Of a stretch of 26,294 bases of DNA, positions 1 through 6,287 are shown one piece after another. The notes beneath the pieces are model-generated. The model was given only the letters and a program-made list of their open reading frames with translations, was not told the origin of the DNA and did no database searches. Each line of letters begins with the position of its first letter. The first letter of the stretch is position 1. Position numbers and translations under genes: made by a program. Source of the stretch: Azospirillum sp. 47_25 (lineage in GTDB: Bacteria > Pseudomonadota > Alphaproteobacteria > RF32 > CAG-239); the NCBI GenBank assembly GCA_001917125.1, contig MNTU01000023.1:1-26294 (forward strand), read 5' to 3'.

Positions 1-32
1 GCGCAGCCCAAACCAAGAACAGCTTTCATCAT
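1..32 (-). CDS. Start of a gene running off the left edge (N-terminal 10 residues only)
   Basis: Only the first codons are in the window, reading MMKAVLGLGC on the minus strand. Support comes from a purine-rich ribosome-binding site (AGAGAGGTG) just before tandem ATG codons; either ATG could be used. The small, hydrophobic, Cys-containing start could be a signal peptide or lipoprotein leader, but ten residues cannot show this. The gene is divergent from sodB. Function unknown. Confidence 0.45.
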   Translation of the reverse strand, partial: MMKAVLGLGC

Positions 33-229
33 ACACCTCTCTATAACTGAAACCATACCTCTTACAGTATGTCATAATTATATTATTGTGTCAATATTTG
101 ATGATGTGGGGTTTTATTTTTGGCTAAGAGGTGCAAATATTTTTATTTTGGCCGGGGAGTGTTTTTTGTCTTGTTATTAGGCTGATAAATGCTTATATAG
201 ATAGAGAATTATCAGTAAGGAGAATGGAT

Positions 230-802
230 ATGACTTTTGAATTACCGGAACTGCCGTATGCCAAAAATGCATTGGAACCCTATATTTCAGAAAAGACAAT
301 GGAGTTTCATTACGGGAAACACCATAAAGCTTATGTCGATAATCTGAATAAGCTGGTTAAAGATACGGAATTTGAGAATATGTCTTTGGAAGAAGTGATT
401 AAAGCTTCGGCTGGGCGGGCTGAATTCAGCGCTATTTTTAACAATGCGGCTCAGGCTTGGAATCATACGTTTTTTTGGAACTGTATGATGAAAGACGGCG
501 GTCAGGCACCTCAAGGCGAATTGAAGGATAAGATTGACCGCGATTTCGGCAGTTATGAAAAATTCAAGGAAGAGTTTAAAAATGCTGCAACTTCTCAATT
601 CGGTTCGGGGTGGGCCTGGCTGGCAGAGGGTAAAGATGGCAAACTGACGGTTATGAAAACGTCGAATGCAGATACACCGTTGGCACACGGGTTGAAACCG
701 ATTATAACCTGTGATGTTTGGGAGCATGCTTATTATTTGGATTATCAGAATCGCCGTCCGGATTTTGTAAGCGCTTTTTTGGAACATTTGGTTAAATATT
801 AA
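230..802 (+). CDS. sodB: Iron superoxide dismutase
   Basis: Converts superoxide to hydrogen peroxide and oxygen in the cytoplasm, as a homodimer with one metal per subunit. The 190-residue length is normal for the bacterial Fe/Mn-SOD family. Metal ligands can be placed at His27, His79, Asp162 and His166, the last two inside the family signature DVWEHAYY. The AAQAWNHTFFW block carries Gln75 in the N-terminal half, a position typical of Fe rather than Mn enzymes, so an iron cofactor is inferred. An open frame extends upstream to 131, but ATG 230 follows AAGGAG at good spacing and begins the conserved FELPELPY sequence. ATG 224 is too close to that site. The gene stands alone and ends at an intrinsic terminator. 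Confidence 0.95.
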   Translation: MTFELPELPYAKNALEPYISEKTMEFHYGKHHKAYVDNLNKLVKDTEFENMSLEEVIKASAGRAEFSAIFNNAAQAWNHTFFWNCMMKDGGQAPQGELKDKIDRDFGSYEKFKEEFKNAATSQFGSGWAWLAEGKDGKLTVMKTSNADTPLAHGLKPIITCDVWEHAYYLDYQNRRPDFVSAFLEHLVKY

Positions 803-823
803 ATCTTTCGGGAAGTAACGGAT

Positions 824-858
824 AATAAAGCCTGACGGAAACGGAGGGCTTTATTTTT
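824..858 (+). terminator. Intrinsic terminator of sodB
   Basis: A 9-bp stem, AATAAAGCC with GGCTTTATT, encloses a 14-base loop and is followed by a short T run, 21 bases after the sodB stop. Confidence 0.8.
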
Positions 859-934
859 GTCTGCACAGATTGGATTATTTAATTGCTTTTTAATAAATAT
901 GTGCTTAAATAACCGCAGATTTAAACGGTTTATA

Positions 935-963
935 TTGACTAATTTTGTCTAAAATGATAGAAT
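935..963 (+). promoter_or_regulatory. Candidate sigma70-type promoter with an internal TTTGTCTA element
   Basis: TTGACT (935-940) and TAGAAT (958-963) are separated by 17 bases and lie 33 bases before the ATG of the next gene. The spacer holds ATTTTGTCTAAAAT, whose arms ATTTT/AAAAT form an imperfect palindrome. It shares TTTGTCTA with four other intergenic sites in this window. The element could be an operator or part of the promoter itself. Confidence 0.45.
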
Positions 964-995
964 TAAGTAAAAGTAATAATCTCAGGAGAGCCGAT

Positions 996-1184
996 ATGAG
1001 TTATGAAAATGCACCTGTTGAATTGACCCACGGTCATTACTATACCTGCGGCGGTTTGCCGGCCGGAAGCCGTGAAGCCGAGGGCGATTTGAATCAAACG
1101 CTGAAAGCTGTTGCGGCTTTGTTTAAAGCTCCGGAAGAAAAGCCCGTTAATTTTTCGATGATTGCCCGCGGCAGGGATTATTAG
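996..1184 (+). CDS. Small hypothetical protein, 62 residues
   Basis: I do not recognise this protein. ATG 996 was chosen because AGGAGAG ends five bases before it; an upstream in-frame start at 945 has no such site and lies in the promoter region. The protein is soluble in appearance, with a His/Tyr/Cys/Gly-rich front (HGHYYTCGGL) followed by a likely helix. It contains one Cys, no signal peptide and no membrane segment. The next gene begins four bases after its stop in another frame, so the two are probably co-transcribed and translationally coupled. A frameshifted single gene is possible but less likely, since each part has a plausible start. Confidence 0.65.
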   Translation: MSYENAPVELTHGHYYTCGGLPAGSREAEGDLNQTLKAVAALFKAPEEKPVNFSMIARGRDY

Positions 1185-1188
1185 TCAG

Positions 1189-1548
1189 ATGTCCGGCTAT
1201 ACGACTGAAAATAAGTTTGTGATTGCAGAGGGTGAGGAAGGAGATTTGTATATTTTCCTTCAGGCTAAAAAGGAGCATCCGGATGAGCCGCGGGTAATCT
1301 ATGACGGCTATGACCATGCTATTTTTATGCGCCGTCCCGAAGAACGGATTATTCTGGATTATATCCATCCTGAAGTGCGTGATCAACTGCGTAAGGCTCG
1401 TCGGGTTGTGATGGTTGAAACGATTTTGGAAAATATCAAAGAGAGCTATTACGCCGATATGCAAGTGGTAGATAAAATTCCGGTTGACTGGAGCAAGATA
1501 GGTCTGAAAACCTGGGAGGAAATTGTCCTCAAAGATAAGCAGGTCTAA
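1189..1548 (+). CDS. Hypothetical protein, 119 residues
   Basis: Function not recognised. This is a soluble protein rich in charged residues, with an apparent N-terminal beta-rich half (FVIAEGEEGDLYIFLQ) and a helical second half ending in a Trp/Lys-rich tail. ATG 1189 is four bases after the stop of the 62-residue gene, with AGGGA about eleven bases upstream, which fits coupled translation. The stop codon lies inside the stem of the following terminator, so the two-gene unit closes immediately after it. No membrane segment, signal peptide or metal motif is visible. Confidence 0.7.
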   Translation: MSGYTTENKFVIAEGEEGDLYIFLQAKKEHPDEPRVIYDGYDHAIFMRRPEERIILDYIHPEVRDQLRKARRVVMVETILENIKESYYADMQVVDKIPVDWSKIGLKTWEEIVLKDKQV

Positions 1549-1568
1549 AAAAGGACTTGCTTTTTTTT
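1537..1568 (+). terminator. Intrinsic terminator of the two-gene unit
   Basis: AAGCAGGTCT pairs with GGACTTGCTT through two G-U wobbles around a six-A loop, followed by a run of T. The stem overlaps the last codons of the 119-residue gene. Confidence 0.75.
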
Positions 1569-1599
1569 CAAATATAGCCTATTACATTTTTGTCTTAAC

Positions 1600-1675
1600 G
1601 GTCCCATCGTCTAGAGGCCTAGGACGCGGCCCTCTCAAGGCTGCAACACGGGTTCGAATCCCGTTGGGATCACCA
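1600..1675 (+). tRNA. tRNA-Glu, anticodon CTC
   Basis: A full cloverleaf can be folded over 76 bases. The acceptor stem has seven pairs including one G-U. The anticodon arm is CGGCC/GGCTG around the loop CTCTCAA, giving anticodon CTC, which reads GAG. The T arm contains GGTTCGAATCC, and the encoded 3' end is ACCA. An intrinsic terminator follows at once. Downstream recombinase remnants and a low-GC island indicate that this tRNA has served as an integration target. The minus-strand recombinase frame reads into the tRNA, as is usual when an element integrates at a tRNA 3' end. Confidence 0.95.
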
Positions 1676-1681
1676 ATTGCG

Positions 1682-1711
1682 ATACCCTCAGTTTTTGAGG
1701 GTATTTTTTTG
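1682..1711 (+). terminator. Intrinsic terminator of tRNA-Glu
   Basis: ATACCCTCA and TGAGGGTAT form a perfect 9-bp stem with a 5-base loop, followed by seven T, starting seven bases after the tRNA 3' end. Confidence 0.85.
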
Positions 1712-1850
1712 TTTAAAGACCTGATGTAATCGTAAGGTTTTCTAAGGGTATAAGAGATTTTACGGTCTTGTAATTTCAAGTTCGAAAGTAAGATGTGTAA
1801 AATCTCTCTTTTTGTTTCTACTTTCGAACTCTGGAAGATTTGGTACGCAT
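1690..1850 (-). pseudogene. C-terminal remnant of a large serine recombinase, reading into the tRNA-Glu gene
   Basis: On the minus strand this stretch encodes residues such as KREILHILLSNLKL and YTLRKPYDYI, the pattern of the C-terminal end of large serine recombinases (an 'eKreIL..lLSNLkL...YtLrkPfd' block). The frame continues without a stop through the terminator and tRNA to about 1582, reading NGIRTRVAALRGPRP from the tRNA, as is common for elements integrated at tRNA genes. There is no catalytic N-terminal resolvase domain, and about ten residues upstream of the conserved block the frame becomes nonsense. So only the tail survives. The break is at about 1831-1850, where an oppositely oriented remnant begins. 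Family call is from remembered sequence patterns; confidence moderate. Confidence 0.6.
1753..1830. repeat. Two interleaved perfect inverted repeats
   Basis: AGAGATTTTAC (1753-1763) is repeated inverted at 1797-1807, and AGTTCGAAAGTA (1779-1790) inverted at 1819-1830. The arms alternate, left-1, left-2, right-1, right-2, so both stems can form together only as a pseudoknot; otherwise they are alternatives. They overlap the minus-strand recombinase remnant and stop at its junction with the plus-strand remnant. Confidence 0.7.
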
Positions 1851-2253
1851 TATTACCCAAGGAAAGTATGGTGGCGACTGCGATATTACCCGTGAGGAAT
1901 GGCAGGAAGAAAAAGCCAATATTGCAAATAAACGGGAACAATTACAAAGAACGGCTGAAAAATACGCGGATATAAGCAAAGATATCCAAATTACTGTTAA
2001 TGAAGTCTTGGATATTGCGGCAAATGTTTCTGATATTATGAAAGAGGCGAATCCTACTCAAGAAAATAAATTACTTAGTCTTATGCTTGCGGAATGTTAT
2101 CAGGACGGGCAGAAACTGATTTACAAATTGCAAAAGCCTTTTGATAAGCTGGTTAACCTCAAAAATGCTAATACTTGGTTTGATTTTGATAAATCCGACA
2201 TCAAAGAATATGAAACTATGGCTGAGAAAGTGCAGATGTATAAGATTGAGTGA
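1840..2253 (+). pseudogene. C-terminal remnant of a second serine recombinase, head to head with the first
   Basis: The 137-residue frame (TTG start; the same frame is open back to 1801) looks like a coiled coil followed by the C-terminal block of large serine recombinases. ENKLLSLMLAECYQDGQKL and IYKLQKPFDKLVNL align with the minus-strand remnant's KREILHILLSNLKL and YTLRKPYDYIRSL. The catalytic serine domain, recombinase domain and most of the zinc ribbon are missing, and there is no ribosome-binding site, so it is called a pseudogene. If expressed, it would be a free helical protein. It lies between tRNA-Glu and the retron and probably marks the element that delivered the island. Confidence 0.55.
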
Positions 2254-2359
2254 GTGTGTGAAGGTAAAAAGTAGTTTAATAAATATATAAATGTTTTGTT
2301 TTTAATTTTAGTGTATTTATCATAGTGGTCAGGTTTAACTTAATATAATGGGATAATAG

Positions 2360-3178
2360 ATGCAAAAATGGAAACAAGCATTATCTAAGAAATATTTTTA
2401 TCATCTGTATAATCTTTTAAGCGAACATCCATGGATATTAGAGAAACAAAAAGCATTAGAAGATTTATGGTCAATATGCGATGATGATAAGAAAAAAATT
2501 CTAATTATAGATCTTTTGAAACGGTTTCAATTGATTACTGAAGATACTAGGCGGCCATTAGAGAGGGATATTTTTAATCAAATTTTGAATGTATGGCAAT
2601 TACCACCTGAAAATATAGTGTTTCTTCCAATTGCATATAAGGAAGAATTGGATGGTTCTTTGTGGATTTTAGATTCATTAAAGCAGAATTTACCTGATGT
2701 TATTTCGTCTAAAAAACTTTTGAATCATTTAATGTATTGTAATGACACCAGTTTATGCGGAGAAGATAAATATCTAATAATTGTTGATGATTTTATTGGT
2801 TCAGGACATAAACTTTCAAGAAAATTAAAATATGCAAAAGAACATTCTGTATGTAAAAAAATATATTGCGTTTGCCCTGTAGGTATGAATGCTGGTATAA
2901 GATACCTAGAGGACAATTTTCCGGATATTGGTTTCTTCGTTTCCAAACGTTTGGAAAAAGCTGTTTCTGATTATTATAGCGATGCAGACGATCGAAAAGG
3001 AACACTGCAAGATTTAACAAATAGTTATAGACTGAAAAAAAGAATACATTATCTTGGAGTCGGTGAAGCTGAAGCTTTATTTTCATATAAAAATCGTAAT
3101 ATTCCTAATAATGTATTTCCTATATTTTGGGGGGAGAATGATAATAATTTTGAAAAGTTTTTTCGGAGAAGAAAATGA
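2360..3178 (+). CDS. Retron effector: phosphoribosyltransferase-like protein
   Basis: The 272-residue protein carries the PRPP-binding loop pattern of type I phosphoribosyltransferases, IVDDFIGSGHK at residues 141-151 (hydrophobic run, two acids, GSG). It ends with PNNVFPIFWG at 249-258, a motif I know from PRTase-like proteins linked to retrons. The first ~85 residues are a helical extension. No signal peptide or membrane segment is seen. Its stop overlaps the next start as ATGA, and the retron RNA and reverse transcriptase follow, so it is inferred to be the toxic effector of the unit. A nucleotide or base target is likely from the fold, but the substrate is unknown. The gene is strongly AT-rich relative to the chromosome around it, consistent with horizontal transfer. 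Confidence 0.8.
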   Translation: MQKWKQALSKKYFYHLYNLLSEHPWILEKQKALEDLWSICDDDKKKILIIDLLKRFQLITEDTRRPLERDIFNQILNVWQLPPENIVFLPIAYKEELDGSLWILDSLKQNLPDVISSKKLLNHLMYCNDTSLCGEDKYLIIVDDFIGSGHKLSRKLKYAKEHSVCKKIYCVCPVGMNAGIRYLEDNFPDIGFFVSKRLEKAVSDYYSDADDRKGTLQDLTNSYRLKKRIHYLGVGEAEALFSYKNRNIPNNVFPIFWGENDNNFEKFFRRRK

Positions 3179-3486
3179 TAGATAGTGAAGAAAGAGTTAT
3201 ATTAAAAGAGTTATTTTCTCAAAAAAATGGTATAGAGTTGTTTTGGTTTCACCAATATAAAGGATTATCAGTTGCCCAAATTTATAAAGCAGTAAAATAT
3301 TTATCATCTTTGGGATTGGTTGCACAAGATGGGCAAAAAGTATATATTGAAGAAGCTAAGAAGATTACAATTTTGAAAAAATATAGAGATTTTTTTTGTG
3401 GAATTGAGGAAAACTGGAAAAATAAAATTGATTATTATAAAAATATAACGAATACTCTAGAAAAAGAATTGAAAGGTTTTAGGTGA
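3175..3486 (+). CDS. Retron accessory winged-helix-like protein, 103 residues
   Basis: It overlaps the effector stop by four bases (ATGA), so translation is coupled. The first ~65 residues fit a winged helix-turn-helix: helix, then LSVAQIYKAVKYLSSLGLVA as turn and recognition helix, then a small wing around QDGQKVYIEE. A Lys-rich helical tail follows. In type III retrons, as I recall the published classification, a small winged-helix protein accompanies the PRTase-like effector, so a DNA- or msDNA-binding role inside the complex is inferred. Its last codons lie within the 5' arm (a1) of the retron RNA. No other function is suggested by the sequence. Confidence 0.75.
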   Translation: MIDSEERVILKELFSQKNGIELFWFHQYKGLSVAQIYKAVKYLSSLGLVAQDGQKVYIEEAKKITILKKYRDFFCGIEENWKNKIDYYKNITNTLEKELKGFR

Positions 3487-3690
3487 TAATGACTAGAAAT
3501 GAAGTGGTTTCGCTTCGATAGTTTAAGCTGATGTTAAAGGTTCACGCATTGATATAAATTCTTTATATCAATGCATGTTCCAGCTGACGCTTCCACATTT
3601 AAATAAAATCTAACGCTTTTATTTAAATGAAAAAAAGTAATCTTATAGGTTACAAGAAAATCAAGTATTATGTAGTTGTTATCACCTAAA
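3478..3690 (+). ncRNA. Retron msr-msd non-coding RNA
   Basis: The 5' arm a1 (3478-3495) pairs with a2 (3673-3690) over 18 bp with two G-U wobbles; the core is TAGGTGATAA with TTATCACCTA. The first unpaired base after a1, G3496, is in the place of the branching guanosine that primes msDNA synthesis. Inside are a short hairpin at 3501-3516, a perfect 13-bp hairpin with 3-base loop at 3546-3574 (GCATTGATATAAA arm) enclosed by AGCTG/CAGCT at 3526-3530 and 3581-3585, a perfect 13-bp hairpin with 8-base loop at 3596-3629 (CATTTAAATAAAA arm), and a small hairpin at 3637-3653. By retron logic, the first two hairpins are msr and the region from about 3590 to 3672 is the msd template, giving msDNA near 80 bases. 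These lengths are inferred. It lies directly before the reverse transcriptase gene. Confidence 0.85.
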
Positions 3691-3700
3691 TGTTTGCGTG

Positions 3701-4624
3701 ATGTTTAATAGTGATAGCTTTAGGTCAATTGCAGAATTATTTGGAATGAAAGTTAGTGATTTTTATTTATTAACCAAAAATCCAGATATATTTTATTGTA
3801 CATACAAAATACCAAAAAGAAGTGGGGGGTATAGGAAATTATCTGCTCCATCTTTAAGGCTTATGGCAATTCAGCGCTCTATTTTAAATTATATCTTAAA
3901 ACCAAACTTCGCTCCTTTGGATTGTTGTGTTGGGTTCGTTTCTGATAAAAGTATCTTAGATAATGTACGTCCACATCTAAAAAGAGATTTCATTTTTAAG
4001 ACCGATATAAAGGATTTCTTTCCTTCAATAAGTTTAAAGAAGGTGCAACAACTTTTCCTTGAATTAGGATATTCGTGTGAGGTTAGTAGGATATTAGCTA
4101 AATTGTGTTGTAAAAATTATTGCCTTCCTCAAGGAGCGCCAACAAGCCCAATGATAAGCAATATGATTTTACATAAAATTGATGAAAAAATTATGAACTT
4201 ATGCAAAGAAAAAGAGTTAGTTTATACACGATATGCAGATGATATTACAATTTCCTCAACGAAACAAATTGATAAAAATTTAGAAAAAGAAATAGCAAGG
4301 CTTTTGGCTGAGCATAATATGGAGTTAAATTATAAGAAAACACATTTTTATGGGCCTAAAAGTAAAAAAATTATCACTGGTATATCTATTTCTTCAGGAA
4401 GCCCTATGTTACCAAGGCAAACAAAGCGAGCTTGGCGGCAAGAAATTAATATGATACAAAAATTTGGCTTGTTGAAGCATATGGAAAATACTAAACAATT
4501 AAATCCGCTATTTATTCCAAGTTTAAAAGGAAAATTGTTATTTTGGAAACATATTGAACCCACTAATAAGTTTATAGACAAGGGTTTTATCGTTTTAGAT
4601 GAGGCCTTGAAAGAGTTAGATTGA
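3701..4624 (+). CDS. Retron reverse transcriptase
   Basis: Makes the branched RNA-DNA hybrid (msDNA) from the adjacent msr-msd RNA. In the 308-residue form counted from GTG 3698, the retron landmarks appear in order: NVRPH at 89-93 (the retron X motif NAxxH with Val for Ala), TDIKDFFPSI at 102-111 with the first catalytic Asp, QGAPTSP at 145-151, YADD at 179-182 with the catalytic pair, and ITG at 226-228 in place of the VTG motif used in RNA recognition. The length is typical of stand-alone retron RTs; no extra domain is fused. GTG 3698 and ATG 3701 are adjacent, neither with a strong ribosome-binding site; I use the ATG. AT-rich like the effector, and followed by a terminator. Confidence 0.95.
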   Translation: MFNSDSFRSIAELFGMKVSDFYLLTKNPDIFYCTYKIPKRSGGYRKLSAPSLRLMAIQRSILNYILKPNFAPLDCCVGFVSDKSILDNVRPHLKRDFIFKTDIKDFFPSISLKKVQQLFLELGYSCEVSRILAKLCCKNYCLPQGAPTSPMISNMILHKIDEKIMNLCKEKELVYTRYADDITISSTKQIDKNLEKEIARLLAEHNMELNYKKTHFYGPKSKKIITGISISSGSPMLPRQTKRAWRQEINMIQKFGLLKHMENTKQLNPLFIPSLKGKLLFWKHIEPTNKFIDKGFIVLDEALKELD

Positions 4625-4686
4625 ATTTCTCTTTGTGATTTTTAATTTAAATGGCTCGTGAATTGTGAGTTAAGCATCACCATTTC

Positions 4687-4715
4687 AAACGGCAGGTATT
4701 GAAACTGCCGTTTTT
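4687..4715 (+). terminator. Intrinsic terminator closing the retron operon
   Basis: AAACGGCAG and CTGCCGTTT form a 9-bp stem with a 9-base loop, followed by T-rich sequence, 63 bases after the RT stop. It is a natural candidate for the right end of the retron unit. Confidence 0.85.
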
Positions 4716-4871
4716 CTTTTATAAATCAGTTGTTTAACTGAGTTCGATTAAAAAACGTGTTTGGGGAGAAGTTTCCGAACTCGTTTATATAAAAAGCTTT
4801 ACATTTGTTTTGGGGTATTTATAATCGTGGCAAAATTATATGATTATGTTTAACAATTTTAAATTTTTATT

Positions 4872-5444
4872 ATGGAAACAAATATGATTGATAGATGCCT
4901 TGCAAAAGTAGAGGCGGGAAATGTGGTCAAGCGCTATATTTGTGAAGAATTGTTGTTTTTTTATACCTTATGGGAAAAAAAGAAGCACACGTCTGGATGG
5001 TTTAAAGGTGCATTTGGAAAAAAACGAGAGAATGTTTGGTTCTTGTTTAAAATTTGTTCTTCAAGTTATGTCGCTAATAGTCAGGATAATCTTTTTCAGA
5101 TATTTAATGACTGGAAGTATAAAGAAGCTTTGAGAAACTTTCGCAGAACAGAGTTATCTTTTTTATGTGAACCGCATCCTGTGAAGTTAGGCGGTTATAA
5201 TTGTTCCAACCCTTGTATTTATGGGGCAAAGTTTAAATGGGACGAGGCTGATTTGGATTTTAGCTGGGCGTCATTGGAAACTATCGTGAAAGTAATCGAA
5301 ACTTCGGAAATGTTGTCAGCCTATGCTGCAATGATTAAAATTTGTGTTCAAAAGTTTACGGAAGATGATGACTATTTTAATACAAAACATCCGGTTCCTT
5401 CAGAGTGTTTCATCGGTTCAACTGTTGGCTTTTGGGATATGTAA
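4872..5444 (+). CDS. Hypothetical protein, 190 residues
   Basis: I do not recognise a family. The protein is rich in Trp, Phe and Tyr, with several Cys (including NCSNPC near residue 115) but no regular metal motif. It has no signal peptide or membrane segment. Like the retron just upstream it is AT-rich, so it may belong to the same transferred island, but it has its own leader and lies beyond the retron terminator. The start ATG 4872 is preceded by an A/T-only leader without a Shine-Dalgarno site; ATG 4884 is an alternative. It converges on the acyltransferase gene, with a shared terminator between them. Confidence 0.7.
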   Translation: METNMIDRCLAKVEAGNVVKRYICEELLFFYTLWEKKKHTSGWFKGAFGKKRENVWFLFKICSSSYVANSQDNLFQIFNDWKYKEALRNFRRTELSFLCEPHPVKLGGYNCSNPCIYGAKFKWDEADLDFSWASLETIVKVIETSEMLSAYAAMIKICVQKFTEDDDYFNTKHPVPSECFIGSTVGFWDM

Positions 5445-5480
5445 GGTCAGAAAGCGGTAATTTGTATATCCGGTTTCATC

Positions 5481-5519
5481 AATAAAAAAATCCTCTGTAA
5501 AACAGAGGATTTTTTTATT
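5481..5519. terminator. Bidirectional terminator between convergent genes
   Basis: A nearly perfect 17-bp inverted repeat, AATAAAAAAATCCTCTG and its complement around TAAAA, has T runs on both strands. It serves the 190-residue gene (+) and the acyltransferase gene (-). Confidence 0.9.
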
Positions 5520-5524
5520 GATGT

Positions 5525-6118
5525 TTATCTTATCCAGTTGATGTCTTTTTTTACGACTTTGGCTGGGTTTCCCGCGATCATCAGGTTATTTTCCGGAAAT
5601 TTTTTGACGACGACACTTCCGGCGCCGATTATACAGTCAGAGCCGATTTCAGAGTTTTTAAGAATTATTGCGCGCATTCCGATCCAGACGTGGTCTCCGA
5701 TTATTACTTGTTGAGGATGGTTGGTAATTTCTCCGGATTTGTTTATGATGTCATGCGCATCGTTGTCACGGATTGTAACGTCGGAAGCCAGCATGCAATC
5801 TTTGCCGAGGATTATTTTGCCGCCTTTTGAACAGAGGAAAGCTTTGTTTATCATGGAAGTATCCTGTCCGATTTTGACGTAACCTCCGTCCAGTATTTTT
5901 ACCATGGAGTTTTTGATATAATTTTTGGAGCCTTCAAAAATGAAAGTTCCGCAGTTTCCTTCAATCCAGACGCTAAAGTCGGTGAAATCCGTCGGGGTAT
6001 TGATGATGACTTTGTTGCAATTGCCGATTATGGTCAACTCAAGTCCTTTAATCTTTTTTATTTTTTTACCGTTTTCATCAAGAAAGGTGATTTCATTATT
6101 TTGGCCGTGTACCTTCAT
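5525..6118 (-). CDS. Hexapeptide-repeat acyltransferase (left-handed beta helix)
   Basis: The 197-residue protein has the isoleucine/valine-rich hexapeptide pattern of left-handed beta-helix acyltransferases from about residue 80 to 170: IILGKDCMLASDVTI, VIIGDHVWIGMRAII, SEIGSDCIIGAGSVV. It ends with IAGNPAKVVKK, typical of the CysE/LacA/NodL/WbbJ group, whose members move an acetyl group from acetyl-CoA to a sugar or amino acid. His122 in RDNDAHDI is the likely catalytic base. ATG 6118 is chosen because AAAGGA lies seven bases before it; an in-frame ATG at 6154 lacks such a site. A role in surface polysaccharide modification is plausible but unproven, and no glycan cluster is adjacent. Confidence 0.85.
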   Translation of the reverse strand: MKVHGQNNEITFLDENGKKIKKIKGLELTIIGNCNKVIINTPTDFTDFSVWIEGNCGTFIFEGSKNYIKNSMVKILDGGYVKIGQDTSMINKAFLCSKGGKIILGKDCMLASDVTIRDNDAHDIINKSGEITNHPQQVIIGDHVWIGMRAIILKNSEIGSDCIIGAGSVVVKKFPENNLMIAGNPAKVVKKDINWIR

Positions 6119-6287
6119 CGGGCGATCCTTTGTGTGAATTTTATTCTGAATCATTTTATATGAATGTTTGTAAAAAGCAGATTAATAATAAAAAAGATTA
6201 TTTTCTTTTAGAAAAAATTATATTGAAAGCATATACATTATATATTATAATGCAAAGCAGTAAAATGCTTTTGAAAGGCGATATAAT

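Noticed and set aside
131..229. N-terminal extension of sodB
   Set aside because: No ribosome-binding site at 131 and no family match; ATG 230 has a Shine-Dalgarno site and starts the conserved sequence.
1582..1689. Protein-coding reading of the tRNA-Glu region on the minus strand
   Set aside because: The frame NGIRTRVAALRGPRP is simply antisense tRNA; it is at most the read-through end of the integrated recombinase fragment, not a separate gene.
3546..3629. CRISPR-like or tandem repeat reading of the hairpins upstream of the RT
   Set aside because: The repeats are inverted pairs forming single stem-loops, not direct repeats with spacers; retron RNA explains them.
4625..4871. Possible right attachment site of the island
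   Set aside because: I looked for a repeat of the tRNA-Glu 3' end (GGTTCGAATCC or GGGATCACCA) and did not see one; only the terminator is clear here.
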